Origin: Rhodothermia bacterium
Lineage (GTDB): Bacteria > Bacteroidota > Rhodothermia > Rhodothermales > JABDKH01
Assembly (NCBI GenBank): GCA_018679295.1
Contig: JAHHLP010000446.1
Coordinates: 1-11,168 of the forward strand
Direction: 5' to 3'
Length of the DNA: 11,168 bases
Under the pieces are notes generated by a model that saw only the letters and a program-made list of their open reading frames with translations, was not told the origin of the DNA and made no database searches. Within the stretch, counting starts at the first letter, position 1; each line of letters begins with the position of its first letter. Positions 1 to 7,228 of this stretch are shown one piece after another. The translations under genes were made by a program, and so were the position numbers.

Positions 1-1093
1 CCTCCTCATCCACAGCGCTCTTGACGTGACCATCAACTATGTATCCGAGGAAGAGTGATTCACCACGAACGAGGATCTCACCACCCTCAATACGCACGCC
101 CCTGAACGGAAGCACAGAGAGTGAATTTGGACGGACTTCGTTCGGCTCGGCCGTGGCTACCTGAGATCCCATTTCGGTCAATCCATATGTCAAATACAAC
201 GGCAATCCGGCATCAAGCGCTTGATTCATCAGATCATCCGGCGTCGCCGAACCTCCGACGAGAACCGACTTCAGGCCGCGTAGCGCATCATCCCTATTAG
301 GATCGGAGAGCAGTCGACGGAGCTGTGTCGGAACCAAGGACAGGTGCGTGGCGCGCGACCTCTGAATCGATCGTACGATCTCGCGTGGCTCGTCCGGGAT
401 GGCCACGCAGGCGCCCGCCAGCAGGCAACGAAAGAGAATGCCGAAACCTCCGACATGGTAGAGCGGGAGGCTAAGCAGCCAGCGGTCACCGGGTTCGAGC
501 TTGATCGCGCGGTTTGCTCCCAGTGCGCTGAAGATCAGGTTCGCATACGTGAGTGCCGCCGCCTTGGGCGCTCCGCAGCTGCCCGAAGTATGGATCCCCA
601 GAACCGTCCGGTCCGGACTTCTATGCTGCACTTCGGATGAGCTAGTCGCGACGCCACGACGGCGAGGGTGATCAGGAACACCAACCAGGTCGTCGCTGAA
701 CAGCACCGTCAGTGGTTCCGAGTTCGCGCGACTCTTTTCTGGCTGGCCTCCGTTCGGCCGGATCAGCGTGGACGCGCCCACAGACCTACACATGGCCACG
801 AGTGTCTCTTCCGGATACCGCAGAGGAAGCGGGAAGGCGTAAGCACCTCTCTCGATCAGAGCGAGCAGGAGGAGGACCGACTCCAGACTGTTGTCTGCGA
901 GGAGTGCAACGGCCTGACCTTCCTGTACCCCGTTGTCCTTCAAGCGCGACCACGTTTCGTCTACGCGTCGGCTCAGATCGTCGAACGACACGACTGCCGA
1001 TGATGTCCAAATTGCATCCCGGCTACCGAAACGAGTCGCGGCCAACGCGGTGATCGGCGTCTCAAGATCGTCGCGGTAATGCTCGTAGCTCAT
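1..1093 (-). CDS. menE: o-Succinylbenzoate-CoA ligase MenE (3' end beyond window)
   Basis: MenE adenylates o-succinylbenzoate with ATP and joins it to CoA, giving the OSB-CoA substrate of MenB. The frame is open from ATG at 1093 to the left edge (364 codons), so the C-terminal lid domain with its catalytic Lys is missing here. Visible ANL-superfamily motifs are the P-loop-like A3 motif TSGSCGAPKAAAL (residues 169-181), LPLYHVGG (209-216), the A5 motif YGLTE (303-307), and ILVRGESLFLGY (340-351). A3 departs from the usual TSG(S/T)TGxPKG: Cys replaces Thr at 173 and Ala replaces Gly at 178, but Lys177 is kept. The start overlaps the menC stop as ATGA, and no Shine-Dalgarno is seen, so translation is probably coupled to menC. 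Assignment to MenE rather than another acyl-CoA ligase rests on motifs plus position at the end of a complete men cluster. Family members are about 450-490 residues, so roughly 100 are missing. Confidence 0.93.
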   Translation of the reverse strand, partial: MSYEHYRDDLETPITALAATRFGSRDAIWTSSAVVSFDDLSRRVDETWSRLKDNGVQEGQAVALLADNSLESVLLLLALIERGAYAFPLPLRYPEETLVAMCRSVGASTLIRPNGGQPEKSRANSEPLTVLFSDDLVGVPDHPRRRGVATSSSEVQHRSPDRTVLGIHTSGSCGAPKAAALTYANLIFSALGANRAIKLEPGDRWLLSLPLYHVGGFGILFRCLLAGACVAIPDEPREIVRSIQRSRATHLSLVPTQLRRLLSDPNRDDALRGLKSVLVGGSATPDDLMNQALDAGLPLYLTYGLTEMGSQVATAEPNEVRPNSLSVLPFRGVRIEGGEILVRGESLFLGYIVDGHVKSAVDEE

Positions 1094-2175
1094 ATGATGG
1101 GCGACAGGCGAGTCATGTCGATGTTCCCAATTCTTTCCAGCATCTCGCCGACACGCAGAGTGGGACCCTCGAAGTTTAGACGATCTTTACAAAGGTCTTC
1201 CGCGAGATAGGTGTGGGTGCCGACGCCTACAGCCGCTGGTGGTTGGTCTTGCAAGTCATTCAAGGCGAGGAGCACTACCATGCTGGTGCCAATGCAAGAC
1301 TCATAGCTGCAACTCGGAACGAAGGTGACTCCCTGCGCACTACACCACTTTCGAATCTGTACGGCTCGACGCATTCCGACAACGGTGGGCTTAACTACTG
1401 CCGCAGCCACACCACCTGACCTGATTAGATCGGCGTGCGTGGCGAGGGACTCGTCGAGCGCGATAGGCATCGTTGTTTCATGGATCAATGTTGGAATCTC
1501 GGACGGATCCGCAAGCGGTTCCTCGAGAAACTCTATCCGTACGTCCGACAAGGACTGACAAAACTCTCTGGCATCCGTCATGCTCCACGACCGGTTTGCG
1601 TCCAGCCGTATGCTTACGTCGCCGCTCGCCACGCGACGTACTGCCATGACCGTTTCAATCTCTTCACGAAGTGCAGCACGACCAACCTTGAGCTTGAGAC
1701 ACCTGAATCCACCATCGACCGCAGCTTCCGCCGACGCGATCATCTCACTTGAACTGCCCTGCAGGAGACGAGCGACAGGTACCACGAACTCCGGCTTCCC
1801 ACGCGCCGCCCGACGTTGCGCAGAGATCCTCGCTTTCTCCTCCACCATCCTGGCGGCAGTCCCGATGGCGAATTCGAGCGACGGAAACAGGTCGGCTTCG
1901 TCCATCACCGTGCTGAGGTTCTCGACGGTCAGATCGACGGCCAACGACTGTTCTACCCGACGGACCAAGTCGCGAGCACCATCTTCCACATCATCTACAG
2001 TCTCCCGGCTGAAGCCCGGCAGCGGCGAAGCCTCTCCCCATCCGACATTCCCGAGGTCCGTTTCTACCCTCAGAACGACCCCGGTGCGCTCGGATATCGA
2101 CAGACCTTTTCGCAGAACAACCGCACGTCGAAGCGGGAGGCGGAATCGAAAGGCGGATACGTTGCGGACCTGCAT
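1090..2175 (-). CDS. menC: o-Succinylbenzoate synthase MenC (enolase superfamily)
   Basis: MenC dehydrates SHCHC to o-succinylbenzoate by Mg-assisted proton abstraction in the cytosol. The 361-residue protein has the enolase-superfamily plan. The N-terminal capping domain includes VGWGEASPLPGFSRET (about 44-59). The barrel carries the catalytic residues in the expected order: KLK (Lys161 and Lys163), the metal ligand Asp192 in RLDANRSW, a Glu in FLEEP (about 217-220), Asp241 in IALDES, and Lys262 in VVKPTVVG. This Lys-x-Lys / Asp / Glu / Asp / Lys set is that of OSBS and muconate-lactonizing-like enzymes. Position between menA and menE makes OSBS the sensible reading, although some family members also act as N-succinylamino acid racemases. 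The ATG at 2175 lies 30 bp after the menA stop and has no clear Shine-Dalgarno. The 3' end overlaps menE by 4 bp. Confidence 0.95.
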   Translation of the reverse strand: MQVRNVSAFRFRLPLRRAVVLRKGLSISERTGVVLRVETDLGNVGWGEASPLPGFSRETVDDVEDGARDLVRRVEQSLAVDLTVENLSTVMDEADLFPSLEFAIGTAARMVEEKARISAQRRAARGKPEFVVPVARLLQGSSSEMIASAEAAVDGGFRCLKLKVGRAALREEIETVMAVRRVASGDVSIRLDANRSWSMTDAREFCQSLSDVRIEFLEEPLADPSEIPTLIHETTMPIALDESLATHADLIRSGGVAAAVVKPTVVGMRRAVQIRKWCSAQGVTFVPSCSYESCIGTSMVVLLALNDLQDQPPAAVGVGTHTYLAEDLCKDRLNFEGPTLRVGEMLERIGNIDMTRLSPII

Positions 2176-2205
2176 CTTGCATTACGGGTTGCAACCGGAG
2201 GCCGG

Positions 2206-3084
2206 TTACACTGCCCATCCGATTGAAAAGAGTATGCTGTACAATAGCAGAACCTGCGCCGTGCGAGCAAGGAATTGATTGAACCTCGCGCCGTCAGTTT
2301 CCGATCGCATTCTATGCAGCACATAGACACCAGCCGGAAGTGCCAGGAGTGCTACGAGAACTGTGGAACTGGCCGGATGGGAAAGCGCGAGAACGATCGG
2401 CACGGCCGATGCCACGCCAAGACACAAGCCGTATAGCCTAGCGCCCCACTGACGACCCAGCCGGACAATGAGGGTCCGCTTGCCAGACAGAGCATCCTCG
2501 CCGACATCCCGGGTGTTGTTGACCAGAAGTATTGCCACCGACAATGCTCCGGGCGCCAATCCTGCGATGATCACAGGTGCGTTGATTGTTAGCGTCTGAA
2601 CGTAGTACGTGCCTGCCACCGCCACCGGGCCAAAGAAGACGAACACGAAAAGATCGGCAAGTCCCAGTGAGGCCAGCGAGCGTCTGCCGCCCGTATACAG
2701 AATGCCGAACAAGATCGAGAAAATGCCGATGACAACGATGGGCCAGCCGCCCCGGACCATGAGATAGCCGCCGGCGAGGATGGCCATTCCGAACGCGCCC
2801 ACGGTAGCCCGCTTCATGGTCGAAGGCGATACGAGGCCGGCCGCAGTTACACGAACGGGCCCCTTGCGGTTGGGCGTGTCACTGCCCTTTTCGTAGTCAG
2901 CGACGTCGTTGTGGAAGTTAGTCGCGATCTGTATGCATGCCGCGCTGACCGCACACAGGATTGCACTGAGAACGTGCAGACCATCGTCTGCAAAGGCCAT
3001 CGCCGTTCCGATCAGCACCGGCGACAGGGCTGCTGGAAGGGTCTTTGGCCGGCTCGCTGCAAGCCAAGTCGCTGCGGTGGGCAT
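2206..3084 (-). CDS. menA: 1,4-Dihydroxy-2-naphthoate polyprenyltransferase MenA
   Basis: MenA is an integral membrane UbiA-family prenyltransferase. It attaches the polyprenyl chain to DHNA with loss of CO2, giving demethylmenaquinone. The 292-residue protein has two Asp-rich Mg/diphosphate-binding motifs: NFHNDVADYEKGSDT (56-70) and NNTRDVGEDALSGKRTL (189-205). They are separated by several hydrophobic helices (about 37-55, 95-130, 143-165, 170-187), with more after the second motif (about 213-232 and 236-255, then one near the C-terminus). NDxxDYEKGSDT is characteristic of MenA rather than UbiA or protoheme farnesyltransferase. The ATG at 3084 follows menB by only 6 bp. It has the best-placed Shine-Dalgarno-like sequence in the operon, made partly from the menB stop codon, which supports coupled translation. 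Confidence 0.96.
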   Translation of the reverse strand: MPTAATWLAASRPKTLPAALSPVLIGTAMAFADDGLHVLSAILCAVSAACIQIATNFHNDVADYEKGSDTPNRKGPVRVTAAGLVSPSTMKRATVGAFGMAILAGGYLMVRGGWPIVVIGIFSILFGILYTGGRRSLASLGLADLFVFVFFGPVAVAGTYYVQTLTINAPVIIAGLAPGALSVAILLVNNTRDVGEDALSGKRTLIVRLGRQWGARLYGLCLGVASAVPIVLALSHPASSTVLVALLALPAGVYVLHRMRSETDGARFNQFLARTAQVLLLYSILFSIGWAV

Positions 3085-3087
3085 CGG

Positions 3088-3093
3088 TCCTCA
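3088..3093 (-). promoter_or_regulatory. Ribosome binding site of menA overlapping the menB stop
   Basis: On the minus strand TGAGGA lies 3 nt before the menA ATG. Its first three bases are the menB stop codon TGA. The arrangement lets a ribosome ending menB restart directly on menA. Its clarity contrasts with the absence of a recognisable Shine-Dalgarno before menB, menC and menE. Confidence 0.6.
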
Positions 3094-3915
3094 CGGGCGA
3101 TAAGGAAACTTACCGAAATCTGGCTTCCTCTTTTCCAGAAACGCGTTCTTGCCTTCCTGCCCTTCTTCGGTCATGTAGAATAGAAGTGTTGCATTTCCCG
3201 CGAGCTCCTGCAGTCCTGCCTGCCCATCGCAGTCGGCGTTAAGAGCCGCCTTCAGGCATCGGATCGCCATCTGCGAGTTGGCGAGTATCTCGCGGCACCA
3301 TTTAATGGTCTCTTCCTCGAGCTGGTCGAGCGGAACGACCGTGTTGACGAGACCCATTTGGAGAGCCTGTTGGGCGTCGTATGGACGGCAAAGAAACCAG
3401 ATCTCCCTTGCCTTCTTTTGGCCGATGATCCTCGCGAGATAACTGGCACCATAGCCGCCGTCAAAGGAACCAACCTTCGGGCCCGTCTGCATGAAACGTG
3501 CGTTGTCAGCTGCAATGGTGAGGTCGCACATCACATGGAGAACGTGGCCACCGCCAACGGCCCAGCCTGCCACCATCGCGATGACCGGCTTCGGACAAGT
3601 CCGGATCTCTCTCTGAAAGTCCAGGACGTTGAGTCGCATCACGCCCGTTCCTTCCTCGGTGTAGCCCGCATCGCCCCGAATGCGCTGATCACCGCCTGAA
3701 CAAAAGGCATCCGGACCTTCACCGGTCAATACGATCACGCCGATCTTGTGATCGTCTCGCGCGTCATTTAGTGCGGACCGCATCTCGCTAACCGTAAGCG
3801 GCCGAAAAGCATTACGAACCTCCGGCCGGTTGATCGTGATCTTGGCGATGCCTTCCGCCTTTTCGTACTTGATGTCTCGATAATCTCGTGCTTTCGTCCA
3901 GTTCACAGCTGCCAT
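3091..3915 (-). CDS. menB: 1,4-Dihydroxy-2-naphthoyl-CoA synthase MenB
   Basis: MenB is a crotonase-fold enzyme that closes OSB-CoA to DHNA-CoA by an intramolecular Claisen (Dieckmann) condensation. The 274-residue protein keeps signature stretches: FCSGGDQRIRGDAGY (71-85), GWAVGGGHVLHVMCDL (117-132), QTGPKVGSFDGGYGASYLAR (143-162), and the C-terminal KNAFLEKRKPDFGKFPYRP. Gly145 in QTGPKVGSFD is the residue that is Asp in the mycobacterial type (QTDADVGSFD). Family knowledge therefore predicts a type I, bicarbonate-dependent enzyme like that of E. coli. I chose ATG at 3915 because MAAVNWTKARDY gives the family length. The same frame stays open to 4152, but that extension lies antiparallel-free inside menD and has no MenB-like sequence. 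The start is 59 bp after the menD stop and lacks an obvious Shine-Dalgarno. Spacing to menA is 6 bp. Confidence 0.97.
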   Translation of the reverse strand: MAAVNWTKARDYRDIKYEKAEGIAKITINRPEVRNAFRPLTVSEMRSALNDARDDHKIGVIVLTGEGPDAFCSGGDQRIRGDAGYTEEGTGVMRLNVLDFQREIRTCPKPVIAMVAGWAVGGGHVLHVMCDLTIAADNARFMQTGPKVGSFDGGYGASYLARIIGQKKAREIWFLCRPYDAQQALQMGLVNTVVPLDQLEEETIKWCREILANSQMAIRCLKAALNADCDGQAGLQELAGNATLLFYMTEEGQEGKNAFLEKRKPDFGKFPYRP

Positions 3916-3974
3916 TCTGATATTCGTCTGAGTGATTTTGGGAATGGTTAGCGGGGCCTGCAAAAACGTGCAAT

Positions 3975-5750
3975 TCAGGGGCGAGATACAACGGATGCAA
4001 CCTGAGCCGCGATCGAATCGACGGCTTCGTAGATCTCTAAATGCAACGCGTGGTTGCTCTGCCGATCGGTTCGGACCTCTATCATGCGCGACTTGCCCGA
4101 TGCGGATGGCGATTGCATCGCCCGCCCGAACTCGTCGGAGGTTTCGGGGCAAGCGTAAGGGATGTCAAACTGCTTTGCTGCATGCTCGAATGAGAGTCCA
4201 TGCGGCGTACCAAAGAAGGTCTCGAATCCAGGGCCGAGTTTGGCGATCGGCAGAAATGAAAAAACGCCTCCACCGTCATTGTTCACCACTACGATCGTAA
4301 TTGGACGCGTTGATCGACGAACGAGATCAAGCGAGTTCAGATCGTGAAGTAGAGCGAGATCACCGATCAACAGCGTAAGAGGCCGGCCCCGAGCCGTCGC
4401 GAAACCAACGGCTGACGCCACAGTGCCGTCGATGCCGCTGGCGCCGCGGTTTGCGGTGTAGCGCCCATCCCGGAGCGGCCACCCGAACATATCCAGATCT
4501 CGAATCGGCATACTGGATCCAACAAAGACGTCGTGCCCCGACGGCAGCAACCTCCCAATCGCATCAGCCACGCCCGGCTCGGTCAAAGACTTCTTTGCCC
4601 GTAAATCGAGGACGGAACGGATTCCTTCTTCGACCTCGCCGATTCCGGGCCAGCAGGATCCCGTGGTATTGGGAAGCTCACCCATGGCCCGCACTATCGC
4701 ATCACAAAACCCGGCCGCTTCGGACTCTATCCGAAACGTGACACGATGCATCGGATCAATTCGCTCAGGATGGGGAGCGACCATAATTACATCGCGCGGG
4801 GCACATGACTCCAGATGTTCGTAGAGAGCCTTGGCTGTTACCCTCGCTCCGACATGGATAACACAGTCAGGTTGCAGCTTGCTGCGCAACGCTTCCGACT
4901 TAAGCAGCAGCTCCAGTCGGCGGACAACTTGCACGCCTTGTGTCTCGGGAATGTTGGACAGCACGTCGGCCAGGACGGGCCATCCGAGCTGCGCCGCGAG
5001 AGCGAGGGTCGCGTCAACGTCAGCTGCGCTTCTGAGTCGACCGGCTACGATCGCACCTCGCTCCGAGCGGAGTATCGATTCTGTTGCAAGTTTGACGCTG
5101 GACGGCGTCGGCTCTTGCGATGTCTTGCCGTACTGCGTAAAGGGTCGATCGTGGTCCAGCCAGCGTCCGAGCGAAACGCTACCGGGCATCCCAAACCCCG
5201 CGTCCGGACCGGGAGCAAGGGGTTCCCGAAACATCCAGTTTATGTGAACCGGCCCCGGTGTTTCGACGGCGCGGTACACTGCCTGATCGATGGTCGTCAA
5301 AATGAAGGCCGGATCGATGTCGTGTGTGGCTACTGGTACGTCGACCGACCAGCGTGGATAGCTGCCGAAAATGTCCGGCTGGCGTATGGTCTGGTTTGCC
5401 CCCGACGACCGAAGTTCAGGCGGCCGATCAGCGGTGACAACAACCAACGGGATGGCATCCACGGCGGCCTCCACGACAGCCGGAAGGCAGTTCGCTACTG
5501 CAGTACCGGAAGTCGTAACGACGGCGGCGGGTAATCCGGACCCTCTGGCCCAACCTAACGCGGCGAACGCAGCCCCACGCTCGTCAAAATGGACCGATGC
5601 CGATGCGCGAGCACTTCGAGAGATCGCGACGGCCAGCGGCGACGATCGTGACCCAGGCGCCACATAGAACCTATACACGCCGTTTCGAATCAGCTCCTCA
5701 ACCGCAAGCTGCGCCCAGTATTGTCCGATGTGTTCTCCTTCAGAATTCAA
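3975..5750 (-). CDS. menD: SEPHCHC synthase MenD (ThDP-dependent)
   Basis: MenD decarboxylates 2-oxoglutarate on thiamine diphosphate and adds the succinyl semialdehyde unit to isochorismate, the committed step of the classical menaquinone pathway. The 591-residue protein shows APGSRSSPL (31-39), the ThDP-activating Glu57 in DERGA, TSGTAVANCLPAVVEA (80-95) and ADRPPELRSSGANQTI (107-122). In the C-terminal pyrophosphate-binding domain it shows GDLALLHDLNSL (463-474) and NNDGGGVFSFLPI (490-502). Length and motif order match the family. The start is TTG at 5750, overlapping the menF stop by 11 bp. An in-frame TAA lies just upstream, and TTG is the only NTG codon before the conserved region. No Shine-Dalgarno precedes it; AAGGAG lies inside the ORF instead, five bases before an in-frame ATC at codon 8, so the true initiation codon is uncertain. 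Confidence 0.96.
   Translation of the reverse strand: MNSEGEHIGQYWAQLAVEELIRNGVYRFYVAPGSRSSPLAVAISRSARASASVHFDERGAAFAALGWARGSGLPAAVVTTSGTAVANCLPAVVEAAVDAIPLVVVTADRPPELRSSGANQTIRQPDIFGSYPRWSVDVPVATHDIDPAFILTTIDQAVYRAVETPGPVHINWMFREPLAPGPDAGFGMPGSVSLGRWLDHDRPFTQYGKTSQEPTPSSVKLATESILRSERGAIVAGRLRSAADVDATLALAAQLGWPVLADVLSNIPETQGVQVVRRLELLLKSEALRSKLQPDCVIHVGARVTAKALYEHLESCAPRDVIMVAPHPERIDPMHRVTFRIESEAAGFCDAIVRAMGELPNTTGSCWPGIGEVEEGIRSVLDLRAKKSLTEPGVADAIGRLLPSGHDVFVGSSMPIRDLDMFGWPLRDGRYTANRGASGIDGTVASAVGFATARGRPLTLLIGDLALLHDLNSLDLVRRSTRPITIVVVNNDGGGVFSFLPIAKLGPGFETFFGTPHGLSFEHAAKQFDIPYACPETSDEFGRAMQSPSASGKSRMIEVRTDRQSNHALHLEIYEAVDSIAAQVASVVSRP
5727..5750 (-). promoter_or_regulatory. menD initiation region with displaced Shine-Dalgarno
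   Basis: On the minus strand the presumed TTG start (5750-5748) is followed by AAGGAG (5740-5735), a five-base spacer AACAC and then in-frame ATC (5729-5727). The consensus ribosome binding site is therefore ideally placed for ATC, not for TTG, and the menF stop overlaps it. A single C-to-G change would make the ATC an ATG. This site decides whether MenD begins MNSEGEHIGQYW or MGQYW. Confidence 0.45.
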
Positions 5751-7113
5751 GGGCGAGAGCTTTTAGAAAGTCGCCGATCTTCTGTTCGATCTCCTGCCAC
5801 TCGAGGGAAGGATTCGATCCACAGACGATCCCCGCGCCGGAGTACACATCGAGCGTCGAGCTGCGACATAGACCAGACCGAATCGCCACCGCAAACTCGG
5901 CGGCACCATCTGCAATCCAACCAACGGGTCCAGCATACCAGCCTCTATCAAACGGCTCCAAATGCCGGATAACATCCATCGCCTCCTCATGAGGATGACC
6001 TCCAACGGCAGGAGTCGGATGTAGCGCCCGAAGCAGATCGACGGCATCGACTCCCTCCGCGACCACGCCATCAACGCTTGAGCGAAGGTGCCTGCCCTGG
6101 GCAAGCTTCATGTCAGAGGCAGTCGTTTCTACGTGCAGTACACGAGTGAGATCGGACAGGCTCTCCTTGATGCTTTGGCGAACGTACTCGTGTTCGCGCT
6201 GGTCCTTCTCGCTGAGCAGGAGCCGGCGACTGTACCTTCGATCCGCACCCTCGGTCTCGCCTCTCGGAGCCGTTCCGGCCACGGCCTCACTTCGAATGAA
6301 GGACCCGGCAAGACGAAACAGCATCTCAGGGGATGCGCCCACAAATGTCGAGGAACCGTTTTGGAAAAGGAAATGATAGCAACTGGGCGTGATTCGCCTT
6401 AACCGCATCAACAAATTGACGGCATCGAGGGCTTCACTGAATCCGAGACGCACCCGCCGGCCAAGGACCACCTTTGCCAGCGAGGTGCTGGAGAAAGCGG
6501 ACAGCGCCCAGTCCACCGCATGATTCCAGTCAACTTCTTCCGGAGAGTCGGTGCGACTAATAACCTCGGGCACAAAAGCTGCCGAAGGACTAGGGTCGCG
6601 AAGTGAATCCAGGTCATCGAGAATCGATTCGTAATCATCTCGCGGACCTACGTTGCATGCCGCCAGCATTGTGCCCTCAACGTACCGGAGCTCGAATCTC
6701 GGCATGACGAATCGGTATGTCGGGAATGACTTCCACGACGGGTCGTTCGAAGCGGTATCATCAAAGCGCATTCCTCCAAACAACCGCGATCCCGAGGAGA
6801 CGCGGGAAAGGATTTCGTCAAGATCACTCCGCAGGGACGCGTAATCGAGTTTGCCGACATGCTCGACCACCCGGGCCTGCCCTACACCCGCGACAACATC
6901 AATCTGGCCCCGCCCACTCCAAAAGAAGCGATCCGTCGTTTCCTGGACACGAAGCCACTCCAACGGATCAGTGGTGGGCACCCGAACGATGATCCGACGG
7001 AAGTTCTCGTCGGTGGATTTGCCATGATCCCTCGCATCCACGAGGGCGCGGCGGAGATCCGACTTGAAGTCAAGAGAAGCAGCCTGGGCGGTGCCTAATA
7101 GTGGTTCCTTCAT
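5740..7113 (-). CDS. menF: Isochorismate synthase MenF
   Basis: MenF converts chorismate to isochorismate with Mg, opening the menaquinone branch. From ATG at 7113 it is 457 residues. The chorismate-binding domain fills the C-terminal half: KVVLGR with the likely catalytic base Lys214, FVGASPEMLFRL (about 257-268), EAVAGTAPRG (276-285), SEKDQREHEYV (about 301-311), HPTPAVGG (366-373), YAGPVGW (393-399) and SGAGIVCGS (425-433). HPTPAVGG and YAGPVGW favour isochorismate synthases over anthranilate or aminodeoxychorismate synthases, and adjacency to menD favours MenF over a siderophore EntC. An in-frame TTG at 7152 would add 13 residues. Neither start has a convincing Shine-Dalgarno, and I prefer the ATG. 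The 3' end overlaps menD by 11 bp, so menF and menD are probably translationally coupled. This is the first gene of the men cluster; any cluster-specific promoter should lie in the gap just upstream. Confidence 0.94.
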   Translation of the reverse strand: MKEPLLGTAQAASLDFKSDLRRALVDARDHGKSTDENFRRIIVRVPTTDPLEWLRVQETTDRFFWSGRGQIDVVAGVGQARVVEHVGKLDYASLRSDLDEILSRVSSGSRLFGGMRFDDTASNDPSWKSFPTYRFVMPRFELRYVEGTMLAACNVGPRDDYESILDDLDSLRDPSPSAAFVPEVISRTDSPEEVDWNHAVDWALSAFSSTSLAKVVLGRRVRLGFSEALDAVNLLMRLRRITPSCYHFLFQNGSSTFVGASPEMLFRLAGSFIRSEAVAGTAPRGETEGADRRYSRRLLLSEKDQREHEYVRQSIKESLSDLTRVLHVETTASDMKLAQGRHLRSSVDGVVAEGVDAVDLLRALHPTPAVGGHPHEEAMDVIRHLEPFDRGWYAGPVGWIADGAAEFAVAIRSGLCRSSTLDVYSGAGIVCGSNPSLEWQEIEQKIGDFLKALALEF

Positions 7114-7193
7114 CGATCGTAGCAGCGTCCGTTCGAATCGTCTTACTTCCAATTGTGGTGTTCAAGGGTGTAAACGAAGCGCAAATTACGTGG

Positions 7194-7211
7194 TTTCAAT
7201 TTTTTTTGAAA
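7194..7211. promoter_or_regulatory. AT-only inverted repeat upstream of menF
   Basis: TTTCAA, six T (plus strand) and TTGAAA form a perfect 6-bp inverted repeat around a homopolymer run. It lies in the gap between the transporter gene and menF, within otherwise GC-rich DNA. It could be an operator, an UP-like element or part of a promoter for the men operon. On the minus strand TTCAAA is followed after 16 bases by TAATTT, a poor -35/-10 pair. No terminator-like hairpin is present after the transporter gene, so the men genes may also receive read-through. Confidence 0.3.
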
Positions 7212-7228
7212 GTTCGCGACGGTGCGAA

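Noticed and set aside
1..1093. Possible frameshifted or broken menE, because only short complete frames seem to be present here
   Set aside because: Reading the minus strand by hand from 1093 gives 364 uninterrupted codons to the left edge with ordered ANL motifs. The gene is simply cut by the window.
1580..2278. 232-codon open frame on the plus strand
   Set aside because: It is antisense to menC and the end of menA, with low-complexity Arg/Ser/Thr composition typical of shadow frames in GC-rich DNA.
3916..4152. In-frame upstream extension of menB to an earlier ATG (353-residue version)
   Set aside because: It lies wholly over the 3' part of menD plus the gap, in another frame of the same strand. 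It has no MenB-like sequence, and the 274-residue form already matches the family length.
4815..5534. 239-codon open frame on the plus strand
   Set aside because: It is antisense to menD, which has a full set of ThDP-enzyme motifs. The plus-strand product is Arg/Ser-rich with no recognisable domain.
7200..7207. T8 run as a Rho-independent terminator
   Set aside because: The T run is on the plus strand, where no gene ends. On the transcribed minus strand it is an A run with no GC stem before it.
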